From positions 51,376-115,375 of the forward strand of contig NZ_CBFHHE010000004.1 in the NCBI RefSeq assembly GCF_965655635.1: a DNA stretch of 64,000 nt, read 5' to 3'. Positions 8,712 to 16,896 of the stretch are shown in pieces. Position 1 is the stretch's first letter. Each line of letters opens with the position of its first letter. The translations under genes and the position numbers were made by a program. Under the pieces are notes generated by a model that saw only the letters and a program-made list of their open reading frames with translations, was not told where the DNA came from and made no database searches. This stretch comes from Nereida sp965655635. GTDB taxonomy: Bacteria > Pseudomonadota > Alphaproteobacteria > Rhodobacterales > Rhodobacteraceae.

Positions 8712-8755
8712 TATTGATTGTGGGTGGTTAATTTATGAAACTTTCATAATCAATA
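8712..8755. repeat. Nested inverted repeats in the soxT / MBL-protein intergenic region
   Basis: The core is an odd-length palindrome, TTATGAAA-C-TTTCATAA (8733-8749). A second inverted pair, TATTGATT (8712-8719) and AATCAATA (8748-8755), overlaps its right arm. The site lies between two convergent genes, so it may be an operator, a mobile-element footprint or a fortuitous AT-rich element. Confidence 0.45.
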
Positions 8756-8917
8756 TTGTATCTGTGGTTCGCCCCCCCGGGCACCATTTGACAAGCAGTA
8801 TTAGTGACCAATATGAGCGCCATACACGCTTAAGCTGTGTATTTAATACTCAAGTATGACCGTTATTTGAAAACCATTACCCATGGAGGGATCCATTCAT
8901 CAGAAGCTTTCGCTGGC

Positions 8918-9676
8918 TTAAACCTTGATAGCTCTATTCAACTTTTTCATCTCTGTCCGGAAATCACGTAATTTTTTCTCATCGTTTCCGTATGCATTGA
9001 TGTCGAGTAGGTAGGGGCTCATTTCAGCAGTCGCTCTGGCCATCTCGCGTAAATCTGTGACTTCGGCCTGTGAGATAACAGCAGCGTTTATGTTGCGTAG
9101 CCCCGCCATCTGACTGGTCGCCTCAGTATATCCGGACATGTAAATGCGGGCGTTATCGTTTTCAATTATCACCCTGATGTCTGTTTGGTCACTACTTTTA
9201 GACACGCCAGCGGTTGCGGTGAACTCCAGCCCATCAACTGGCTGACTAGCTCCAAATTCGGACGACGTGATGACATTGTTTGAAATCATTAACGGTAGTT
9301 CATTGATTACGGCTTGCGGCGCAAGTACGACTATATTGCGGCGTAGCATCCCGATCATGGTTCGCACACTGAGGTGGTCCGGGTGTGCCCGTGTCAGCAC
9401 CACAACATCCGGTGAGCCATAGGCAGCGTATTGAATTTGGGAACCAGTAGGGTCGATCAAAATGGTGGTGTTGGCCCAAACAATTGTGACGTTTGCACCC
9501 GATGTCGTGACAATCTGTAGAAGCCTATCAAGCACAGAAGTCTGCTGCGCTTGATAGATGTGTGAGACGCTTGTGCCGTGTTCAATGGCTCGTTGTTCTG
9601 CTGTGCCCGCAAGTGTCGTGAGCATGAACACAACGAATGCTAGGCCAAGCTTAGAAAGCATATTGAACAACGGCAT
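8918..9676 (-). CDS. Exported metallo-beta-lactamase-fold protein with degenerate metal site
   Basis: The protein has 252 residues with an N-terminal signal peptide (about 1-26) and then a metallo-beta-lactamase-like fold. The order resembles the UPF0173-type hydrolases: a VTIVWANTTILIDP strand pair, a metal-motif region at 95-101, and a later YMSGYTE where active enzymes have G-D-T. The metal motif reads T-R-A-H-P-D-H: the first histidine of HxHxDH is Arg96, and the ligand aspartate of GDT is replaced. It may therefore bind one metal or none. It follows the dienelactone-hydrolase-like gene by 13 nt, so they form an operon. Function unknown. Confidence 0.6.
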   Translation of the reverse strand: MPLFNMLSKLGLAFVVFMLTTLAGTAEQRAIEHGTSVSHIYQAQQTSVLDRLLQIVTTSGANVTIVWANTTILIDPTGSQIQYAAYGSPDVVVLTRAHPDHLSVRTMIGMLRRNIVVLAPQAVINELPLMISNNVITSSEFGASQPVDGLEFTATAGVSKSSDQTDIRVIIENDNARIYMSGYTEATSQMAGLRNINAAVISQAEVTDLREMARATAEMSPYLLDINAYGNDEKKLRDFRTEMKKLNRAIKV

Positions 9677-9689
9677 GACGGTGTGTCCC

Positions 9690-10604
9690 TTAACCAGCGA
9701 GATACGTGCGGAACCACGCTACCATACGTTGCTCGGCAAGCTTGGCAGCAGCCTCATCATAGCGTGGTGTCGTATCATTGTGAAATCCGTGGTTCACGCC
9801 GGGATAAATATGAGCTTCGTAAGGGTTGTCGTTCTCTTCCATCGCAACTTGGAAAGCGGGCCACATCGCGTTGATGCGCTGATCCAATGCTGCAAGTTGA
9901 ACCATGAGCGGCGCATTGATCCGTGCAACCTGTTCTGCATCTGGGAATGAGCCATAAAAAGGCACACCCGCTGCCATTTCGGGATACGCAGCTGCAAGCC
10001 GTGTCACGACGCCGCCTCCGTAACAAAAACCAGTCGCGCCGACTTTGCCGTTAGTACCTTCAAGGTTCTGCAAATATTCAAAGCCCGCAAAAAAGTCATT
10101 CAAAAGCGCGCCCTGATCCAAGGTCCGCTGCATTGTTCGGCCTTCATCATCCGTACCTGGATACCCCCCAAGGGATGACAGTCCGTCTGGGCCCATTGCG
10201 ATAAAACCTGCCTTGGCAAGACGACGGACCACGTCACGAATATACGGGTTCAAACCGCGGTTTTCATGAACAACCAAAATAGCCGCCGGTGGACGCTCTG
10301 GGTTATTATTAGCAGGACACACAAGATACGCATTGATGTCGCCGGTTCCATCGGGGCTTGCGTAAGTGATGTCTTCACCCACGATATACGGATCGTCTGA
10401 GGCAACCTGCTCGGCCAGCGCATAATTTGGGGATAGCGTTCCTAAAATCGCGGCAGCAGTAATGCCGCCAACAGCCCATTTGCCCGCACGATCCAAAAAC
10501 TCACGTTTCGAGATTTTGCCGTGGGCATAATAGTCATAGAGATCCAAAAGGTCTTGATCGAAATCATCAGCCGTCAAGCGGCGCGCGCTTGTTTGAACAG
10601 TCAT
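9690..10604 (-). CDS. Dienelactone hydrolase family protein, exported
   Basis: The protein has 304 residues: an N-terminal extension (1-38), a Tat-like signal (SKREFLDRAGKWAVGG, about 37-52, with Lys-Arg in place of Arg-Arg) ending near residue 65, then an alpha/beta hydrolase of the dienelactone hydrolase family. The nucleophile is cysteine in GFCYGGG (about 195). The catalytic histidine is in GVNHGFH (about 272) and an acid lies between them. A GGAG lies before the ATG. Substrate is unknown; similar exported proteins are common in Rhodobacteraceae. The 205-bp region upstream separates it from divergent cydA. Confidence 0.75.
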   Translation of the reverse strand: MTVQTSARRLTADDFDQDLLDLYDYYAHGKISKREFLDRAGKWAVGGITAAAILGTLSPNYALAEQVASDDPYIVGEDITYASPDGTGDINAYLVCPANNNPERPPAAILVVHENRGLNPYIRDVVRRLAKAGFIAMGPDGLSSLGGYPGTDDEGRTMQRTLDQGALLNDFFAGFEYLQNLEGTNGKVGATGFCYGGGVVTRLAAAYPEMAAGVPFYGSFPDAEQVARINAPLMVQLAALDQRINAMWPAFQVAMEENDNPYEAHIYPGVNHGFHNDTTPRYDEAAAKLAEQRMVAWFRTYLAG

Positions 10605-10808
10605 CTCATTTACTCCAAGGTACCAATTAAGCAGAAGTATCTCGCTATTGGGCGATGACTACCGCAGCAGATCACATGTCTGTGTGAATTTTTGCGGGTT
10701 CGCGGTGCTGTCAAACATGTGCGCCTATTGTCGCATGATCTTCCCCTGTAGGGCAGTGCAGCATACTTTAGCACCAGAAATTACCGTATTTTCGTTCTGG
10801 AGCTTCTG

Positions 10809-12197
10809 GTGGACACACTTCTTCTTTCTCGTATTCAGTTTGGTGCGAATATCTCGTTTCACATTCTGTTTCCAACAATCACCATCGCATTAGGATGGGT
10901 ATTGTTGTTCTTTAAGGTGCGCTTCACCGCGACCGCAGAGCAAAAGTGGATGGACGGCTATATGTTCTGGGTGAAGGTATTTGCATTATCTTTCGCCATG
11001 GGTGTCGTGTCCGGTATCACGATGTCGTTCCAATTCGGCACAAACTGGCCAGGCTTCATGGAAACCGTTGGCAATGTGGCGGGCCCTCTACTGGCCTATG
11101 AAATCATGACTGCCTTTTTCCTTGAGGCGGTATTTCTTGGAATTATGCTGTTTGGGGCCTCACGGGTGAAACCTTGGGTGCACACCTTGGCCACGTTTTT
11201 AGTCGCCTTCGGGACAACAATGTCGACGTTCTGGATCATCGTTTTGAATTCATGGATGCACACCCCCCAAGGCTATGAGGTGATCGACGGCGTTGTGCAC
11301 GCAACCAACTGGCTTGAGATCATCTTCAACCCGTCAATGCCTTATCGCTTTATTCACATGATGCTGGCGTCTGGACTGACGGTTGCCTTTTTGGTGGCGG
11401 GTATTTCGGCCCTGCGGATGTTGTGGGGCGACCACGGCGAGGACGTAAAGACTGCGCTTCGCGTTGGTGTCATCGCTGGTGCTGGACTTATCCCCCTACA
11501 AATCCTGGCTGGTGATTTTCACGGACTAAATACTCTCGAATATCAGCCAGCAAAAGTAGCTGCGATGGAAGGCAACTGGGAGATGGGCCCGAATGTGCCG
11601 TTGGTGCTTTTTGCTCTGCCCGACCAGGAGGCGCGTGAAAACCGCTTTGAGATTGCTGTTCCTAACGGTGCCTCACTCATCTTGACCCACAAAGCGGACG
11701 GTGTCGTGCCAGGTCTGAATGACTTTGTCACTGAGGACGGTGAGGTGTTGCACCCACGCGTGGCGCCTGTGTTTTTCAGCTTCCGTATCATGGTGGGCAC
11801 AGGCATGGCGATGCTGTTACTGTCATGGGGTGGTGTTGTGATGCTGCGCAAATACGGCGCCGAGGCGATGCCAAAGACGGCTCTCTATGCATTCTGTGCC
11901 ATGAGCTTTAGCGGCTGGATCGCGACATTAGCCGGTTGGTACACTACTGAAATCGGACGGCAGCCATGGCTTGTCCAAGGCGTGCTCACCACCAAAGACG
12001 CCGTAAGCGACGTACCAAGCGCAATGGTTCTAAGTACACTGATTGGGTACCTTGTGGTCTATGCGGTGCTAGTCGTGGCTTATATTGGTGTCATCACGTA
12101 TCTCGCGCGCAAGGCGACCCGTGGCGAGCCATTCTCATCGCGTACTTACCCGCGTCGTGGCGAAGCGGTAGCATCCAACCTGCAACCAGGAGAATAA
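10809..12197 (+). CDS. cydA: Cytochrome bd quinol oxidase subunit I (CIO type)
   Basis: Subunit I carries the haems and the quinol site of a cytochrome bd oxidase that reduces oxygen at the inner membrane without pumping protons. The 462-residue protein has about nine membrane helices. It has the conserved GRQPW motif (about 381-385) and histidines in the first helices (HILF near residue 18). The short periplasmic Q-loop marks the cyanide-insensitive (CioA) type. The start is a GTG at 10809 with TGGAG upstream. It overlaps or abuts cydB. Such oxidases protect against over-reduction of the quinone pool, which suits a cell running light-driven electron flow. Confidence 0.92.
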   Translation: MDTLLLSRIQFGANISFHILFPTITIALGWVLLFFKVRFTATAEQKWMDGYMFWVKVFALSFAMGVVSGITMSFQFGTNWPGFMETVGNVAGPLLAYEIMTAFFLEAVFLGIMLFGASRVKPWVHTLATFLVAFGTTMSTFWIIVLNSWMHTPQGYEVIDGVVHATNWLEIIFNPSMPYRFIHMMLASGLTVAFLVAGISALRMLWGDHGEDVKTALRVGVIAGAGLIPLQILAGDFHGLNTLEYQPAKVAAMEGNWEMGPNVPLVLFALPDQEARENRFEIAVPNGASLILTHKADGVVPGLNDFVTEDGEVLHPRVAPVFFSFRIMVGTGMAMLLLSWGGVVMLRKYGAEAMPKTALYAFCAMSFSGWIATLAGWYTTEIGRQPWLVQGVLTTKDAVSDVPSAMVLSTLIGYLVVYAVLVVAYIGVITYLARKATRGEPFSSRTYPRRGEAVASNLQPGE

Positions 12198-12199
12198 TG

Positions 12200-13210
12200 A
12201 TGGATTATTTCGGTGATCCCGCGGTCTGGCTGCCATGGACTTTTGCGGCCCTGATGGGTCTATCCATTCTGATCTACGTGGTGTTGGATGGATTTGACCT
12301 TGGGGTTGGGTTGCTGATGCCGCTCTCCAATGACGATGAAAAAGACCAACTCGTGGCGTCCATCGGCCCTTTTTGGGATGCCAATGAAACGTGGCTAGTA
12401 CTTGCGGTCGGTCTTTTGCTGGTGGCCTTCCCCACGGCCCACGGAACTATTTTGACGGCACTTTATCTACCAGTTTTTGTGATGCTTATCGGGCTCATCT
12501 TGCGGGGCATTTCATTTGAAATGCGCGCCAAGGCACCCAGTACCCAAAAACCAATGTGGAACGGCGCTTTTTTTGCGGGCTCGCTTATGGCCTCACTCAG
12601 CCAAGGTTTCATGCTAGGCATGTATATCATGGGCCTGACTTGGACCCTGCCCAATGTGATTTTCGCGCTTCTCACGGCAGTTTTCTTAACTGTTGGCTAC
12701 AGCTTTATTGGTGCGGCATGGCTTATCTCAAAAACGGATGGGCAATTACAACGACATGCGATCCGGTGGGCAAAGGGGGGCATTTGGGGCCTCATCCTTG
12801 GGATAGGGTCGATTTCATTGGCCACTCCTTTTGTCAGCACCCGTATTTTCGATAAGTGGTTTAGTTGGCCAGAAGCGCTTTATCTTTCGCCAATGCCAAT
12901 CTTGTCTGCAGCGCTAGTTGTGTTCTTGTGGTGGCAATTAGGGCGGATGCCCCTCACTAATGACAGATGGGCATGGACGCCGTTTGCCGCAGCAATTGGG
13001 TTGTTTACGTTAGCTTTTGCTGGGATGGCGTACTCATTCTACCCCTATGTAGTACCAGAAAAAATCACGATTTACGAGGCCGCATCAGCACCGGAAAGCC
13101 TTTTCATTATTTTGATTGGAACGCTTTTCGTTGTGCCTGCGATCTTGGCGTATACGGTCCTGTCATATTACATTTTCCGCGGTAAAGCGACGGCGCTTCG
13201 ATACGACTGA
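12200..13210 (+). CDS. cydB: Cytochrome bd quinol oxidase subunit II
   Basis: Subunit II is the structural partner of CydA in the bd oxidase. The protein has 336 residues with eight or so hydrophobic helices. The YVVLDGFDLGVG segment near residue 27 and the GPFWDANETWLV segment near residue 58 are hallmarks of CydB/CioB. Two ATGs (12197 and 12200) follow the AGGAG; the second has better spacing. The first overlaps the cydA stop as TAATG. No cydX-type small subunit gene is evident downstream. Confidence 0.92.
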   Translation: MDYFGDPAVWLPWTFAALMGLSILIYVVLDGFDLGVGLLMPLSNDDEKDQLVASIGPFWDANETWLVLAVGLLLVAFPTAHGTILTALYLPVFVMLIGLILRGISFEMRAKAPSTQKPMWNGAFFAGSLMASLSQGFMLGMYIMGLTWTLPNVIFALLTAVFLTVGYSFIGAAWLISKTDGQLQRHAIRWAKGGIWGLILGIGSISLATPFVSTRIFDKWFSWPEALYLSPMPILSAALVVFLWWQLGRMPLTNDRWAWTPFAAAIGLFTLAFAGMAYSFYPYVVPEKITIYEAASAPESLFIILIGTLFVVPAILAYTVLSYYIFRGKATALRYD

Positions 13211-13320
13211 TGCGTGTAAGCCTTCGCAACAATGAACATAAGCTGTTCGGCGCTTTGCCTTCTCATTGAACCATCTAGCACATAGCCTTTGGTCAAACGA
13301 CGCTTAGATAGGAGCAAACC

Positions 13321-14253
13321 ATGAGTTGGAACCCAAGCATTGAACCACATTGTCCTGATGCAGGGTCGATGGACTCTATTGAGACATTAATCGTTCCGCG
13401 TGCTCGTGATATTGGTGATTTTGAAGTTCGTCGTGCGTTGCCTTCGGTTGAACGCAAGATGGTCGGCCCGTTTGTATTTTTTGATCAGATGGGCCCCGCA
13501 GAATTTTTGACCGATCAAGGCATTGATGTGCGGCCGCACCCGCATATTGGTCTCGCAACAGTGACCTATTTATATCAAGGCGAATTCCAGCACCGTGACA
13601 GCCTTGGCACAAATCAAATGATTTACCCCGGTGAGGTAAATTGGATGATCGCGGGTAACGGAGTAACGCATTCCGAGCGAACCAGCGCACAAACAAGAGC
13701 AAGTGGTGGCAAATTGTTTGGCATTCAGACTTGGGTTGCATTGCCTGAAGAGCATGAAGAAACAAATGCGGGCTTCGAACACCATAAAGAAGCCGAGCTG
13801 CCGTTTTTGGAAGGCGAAGGTAAACAGGTCCGCTTGATCTTGGGGTATGCTTGGGGTGAACGCGCACCCACCAAAACATTCTCTGAGATGTTTTATGGAG
13901 ACGTGCTGCTTGAACGCGGTGCGATGCTTCCCCTGCCCGATGATCATGAGGACCGTGGGCTTTATGTAACCTCAGGGTCCATTGAAGTGGCTGGGGATAC
14001 TTTTGAAGCTGGTCAAATGATGGTGTTCCGCCCAGGTGACAAGATTACCGTAAAGGCCAGTTCTTCAGGCGCGCGTCTAATGGCCTTGGGCGGTGAAACC
14101 CTCAATGGTCCCCGTCATATTTGGTGGAACTTTGTAGCGTCTTCGCGTGACAAGATTGAAGCCGCCAAGGTTGCTTGGGCGACCGGTGATTGGGCGCATG
14201 GTCGGTTCCAATTGCCACCTGACGATAATGATGAATTCATCCCCCTGCCCTAG
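13321..14253 (+). CDS. Pirin family protein
   Basis: The protein has 310 residues and is a bicupin of the pirin family. The predicted iron ligands are His73 and His75 (in RPHPHIG), His117 and Glu119 (in GVTHSER), with the same spacing as in human pirin. The C-terminal pirin domain begins near residue 195. Bacterial pirins are linked to quercetin dioxygenase activity or to modulation of enzymes, so a specific role cannot be given. An AGGAG precedes the ATG. It stands 110 nt behind cydB and may be a separate unit. Confidence 0.88.
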   Translation: MSWNPSIEPHCPDAGSMDSIETLIVPRARDIGDFEVRRALPSVERKMVGPFVFFDQMGPAEFLTDQGIDVRPHPHIGLATVTYLYQGEFQHRDSLGTNQMIYPGEVNWMIAGNGVTHSERTSAQTRASGGKLFGIQTWVALPEEHEETNAGFEHHKEAELPFLEGEGKQVRLILGYAWGERAPTKTFSEMFYGDVLLERGAMLPLPDDHEDRGLYVTSGSIEVAGDTFEAGQMMVFRPGDKITVKASSSGARLMALGGETLNGPRHIWWNFVASSRDKIEAAKVAWATGDWAHGRFQLPPDDNDEFIPLP

Positions 14254-14478
14254 TTTGCCAATTTAAGTGGAAAAAGCAAAAATCGGCTAAGTAAGATCAT
14301 TTGTCTCAATTGGTTAGGCGTAAAGGTTAAAATAATCTAGGCAACTCACTTTAGCGAAACAATTTTCCACCGTGTGTAATTATGCAGAATATTGTCCTTC
14401 ATGAGGGCTCTTTGGCCCCATTTACCAAAATTAAATTTTCCCTTAATGCCGCTTTGAAACAAATTTAGGGACCGCGTC

Positions 14479-15402
14479 ATGAGACTTATTCTTACCACAC
14501 TCGTCGCAATCGTTGGCATTGCTACAGCGCCGCTCGCGGCAACATTTGGACCGCTTGTCGAAGCTAATGATCTTGCCAACGCTCTAGATGCGAAACAACC
14601 TGTTCTTCTTGATATCCGCAACGACGGCTATGCGGACTCCCACGTGGACGGCGCACTTTGGGCACCGTACAAATTGTTCCGTGGCACCAAAGACAATCCC
14701 GGTGGCCTTATGGATTTGGCGGTTTTGGAAGAGCACCTTGAGAAGCTAGGCCTCGAACAAGATGAACCAATTGTCATTATTTCAGAAGGTAACACTGATA
14801 CAGATTTTGGTGCAGCAGCGCGTGTCTATTGGACACTTAAATCAACAGGCTTCACTGACCTGAGCATCCTGAACGGTGGTCGGATTGCATGGAGAAATGC
14901 AAACCTGCCCCTAAACAACACGCTTGAAACCGCAGTACCAAGCCAGCTGAACCTTGAGTTTGATACCACTTGGTTGGCGGATACTCAGCACGTGTCTTCG
15001 GTGGTGAAAGGTGAGAATTCAGGGCTGTTGGTTGATGCACGGCTGCCCGAGTTCTTTGCCGGCGACAAAGCACACGGTGCTGCGAAGCGTCCAGGAACGT
15101 TGCCCGGTGCTATTAATCAGTCCTACACAACATTTTTCGAAAATGGTGCCGCAGCCATCTCAACCCCGACAGATATCTCCGCTTTGAAAGCATCACTCGG
15201 CATTAAGGGTGACGAAGAGGTAATCTCGTTTTGCAACACTGGGCACTGGGCCGCGACACATTGGTTCGCTCTGTCCGAGCTTGCGGATGTTGAAAACGCA
15301 AAGCTCTACGCTGGATCGATGGTTGAGTATTCCAACGCGGACTTGCCGATGGAAAACACACCAGGCGTCTTTAAGAACCTGCTTCGTCAAATTGGGTTCT
15401 AG
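14479..15402 (+). CDS. Periplasmic tandem-rhodanese sulfurtransferase
   Basis: The 307-residue precursor has a signal peptide (cleavage about after Ala21) and two rhodanese domains. The N-terminal domain (about 28-150) lacks an active cysteine at the expected loop (ISEGNTDTDF). The C-terminal domain has Cys252 in CNTGHWAA, the catalytic persulfide site. It belongs with thiosulfate or mercaptopyruvate sulfurtransferases. The gene is followed after 2 nt by a YeeE/YedE transporter, so it probably transfers sulfur in the periplasm before or during import. Confidence 0.85.
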   Translation: MRLILTTLVAIVGIATAPLAATFGPLVEANDLANALDAKQPVLLDIRNDGYADSHVDGALWAPYKLFRGTKDNPGGLMDLAVLEEHLEKLGLEQDEPIVIISEGNTDTDFGAAARVYWTLKSTGFTDLSILNGGRIAWRNANLPLNNTLETAVPSQLNLEFDTTWLADTQHVSSVVKGENSGLLVDARLPEFFAGDKAHGAAKRPGTLPGAINQSYTTFFENGAAAISTPTDISALKASLGIKGDEEVISFCNTGHWAATHWFALSELADVENAKLYAGSMVEYSNADLPMENTPGVFKNLLRQIGF

Positions 15403-15404
15403 CT

Positions 15405-16529
15405 TTGTCTGATCTTGCGCAACCAATTGCGGGGGGCAACCCCCGCAAATTTTTCACGTCTGCGGCAATGTTATTCTTTGCTGTATTCATATGCTTGTCT
15501 GTGTCTGCAATTGCCGGTCTTCGATATGGTTTAATGATTGCGATCGGCCTTGGATTTGGAGCCACTTTAGAAGGACTGCGCTTTGGCTTTGCAGGGCCAT
15601 GGCGGGCGATGATTTTACGACGTGACCCTTCGGGTATCTGGGCTCAGCTCCTTGCAATCGGAATTGTAGCGTTATTTGCGATACCACTCATCAATAGTAA
15701 CTCTGGTGAAGTTAACGCCGCAGCCGCACCCATTGGATACGCTATGGTTTTGGGCGCCTTTGTTTTTGGTGTCGCAATGCAAATTGTGTTGGGATGTGGG
15801 TCTGGCACTTTGGTAAACGCTGGATCAGGCAATCTTGTTTCTCTGATAGCCTTGCCCTTCTTTGCCGTTGGCAGTTTTGCAGGGGCATTTCACCTATCTT
15901 GGTGGACGGGTCTTGGCGCGCTTCCAGCACAAAATCTAACTGGTTGGGAAGGTACCTTCACGACTTTGCTCGTTTTGTCATGCGTTGCTGCGTTTTTGTG
16001 GTGGAAGGCAGAGCCACAGCTACGCCGACTTCCCAAGAGATTGATACTAGCAGCAGTGCTAGTTGCTGTATTAGCGCTTCTTAACTTGGTCGTATCGGGA
16101 CAACCGTGGGGCGTAGTTTATGGTCTGGGGCTTTGGGTCGCTAAGGGTGCATATTTTTCTGGTGTGGACCTATCCGGATCAGTTTTTTGGACCGCAGCAG
16201 GATCGCTAGAACGCATCCAGGCGAGCGTACTGACAGATTATACGTCACTCACAAATATCGGTTTGATCGCAGGCGCGTTCTTGGTGGCTTTTTGGCGAAA
16301 GGGCTTGTCACAACCACTCCCAAAGGTGCCAATGTCAGCGTGGGTCTACGCAGCAGTCGCAGGGTTTCTAATGGGGTACGCTGCTAGATTGGCATTTGGG
16401 TGTAACGTTGGGGCGTTCTTTTCTGGCATATCCACGGGCAGCCTTCACGGGTGGGTCTGGTTTGCTTTTGCCTTTATGGGATCATACTTAGGAATTTATT
16501 TGCGCCCACGATTAGGGCTAGAGGTATGA
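15405..16529 (+). CDS. YeeE/YedE-family sulfur transporter
   Basis: This is a second member of the YeeE/YedE family in the window, with 374 residues and many membrane helices. The signature Cys-Gly motifs are LGCGSGTLVNAGSG (about 130) and AFGCNVGAFFSG (about 330), equivalent to the thiosulfate-relay cysteines of TsuA. The best start is a TTG at 15405, 2 nt after the rhodanese stop, which would mean translational coupling. The last codons overlap the next gene as ATGA. The rhodanese-transporter pairing supports thiosulfate or sulfane import. Confidence 0.82.
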   Translation: MSDLAQPIAGGNPRKFFTSAAMLFFAVFICLSVSAIAGLRYGLMIAIGLGFGATLEGLRFGFAGPWRAMILRRDPSGIWAQLLAIGIVALFAIPLINSNSGEVNAAAAPIGYAMVLGAFVFGVAMQIVLGCGSGTLVNAGSGNLVSLIALPFFAVGSFAGAFHLSWWTGLGALPAQNLTGWEGTFTTLLVLSCVAAFLWWKAEPQLRRLPKRLILAAVLVAVLALLNLVVSGQPWGVVYGLGLWVAKGAYFSGVDLSGSVFWTAAGSLERIQASVLTDYTSLTNIGLIAGAFLVAFWRKGLSQPLPKVPMSAWVYAAVAGFLMGYAARLAFGCNVGAFFSGISTGSLHGWVWFAFAFMGSYLGIYLRPRLGLEV

Positions 16530-16708
16530 CTTTGACAAGATATCTCACTGCGTCACTCGCGATAACACTTGTCGCCAGCTTTCTGGTCTTTGACCTAATC
16601 ATGATACCGCCGAACCCATACGTTGCGCCGAGTGCCATAAGCCTTGGATCAGGTGAGGTAGCAGTAGGCGGGTTTTGCGGAGATTTACCAGTTACGACGA
16701 ACAAATGA
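16526..16708 (+). CDS. Small single-cysteine secreted or membrane protein
   Basis: The protein has 60 residues with one N-terminal hydrophobic helix (about 5-27) and a short tail with a single cysteine, Cys51, in GGFCGDLP. The ATG overlaps the stop of the transporter gene as ATGA, which supports real translation. I do not recognise the family. The lone cysteine in a Gly-rich arm, next to a sulfur transporter and a rhodanese, raises the possibility of a sulfur-carrying role, but this is speculation. Confidence 0.55.
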   Translation: MTLTRYLTASLAITLVASFLVFDLIMIPPNPYVAPSAISLGSGEVAVGGFCGDLPVTTNK

Positions 16709-16896
16709 AGACTTTGCATTTTTGAGGCAGTGAGCAGAGTTCACAGTGAGCTAGGCAAACTCCCTTTCCCCGTCGCCGCCACCAGAAATTATAAAAGTAG
16801 CATTCGATATTCTTGAAACTCGGGCTTATCGCTTGACCGGTTTCATCGTTATGCATTCATGAAGTTAACAGCACTTCAAAAACGGATGACAAACCG

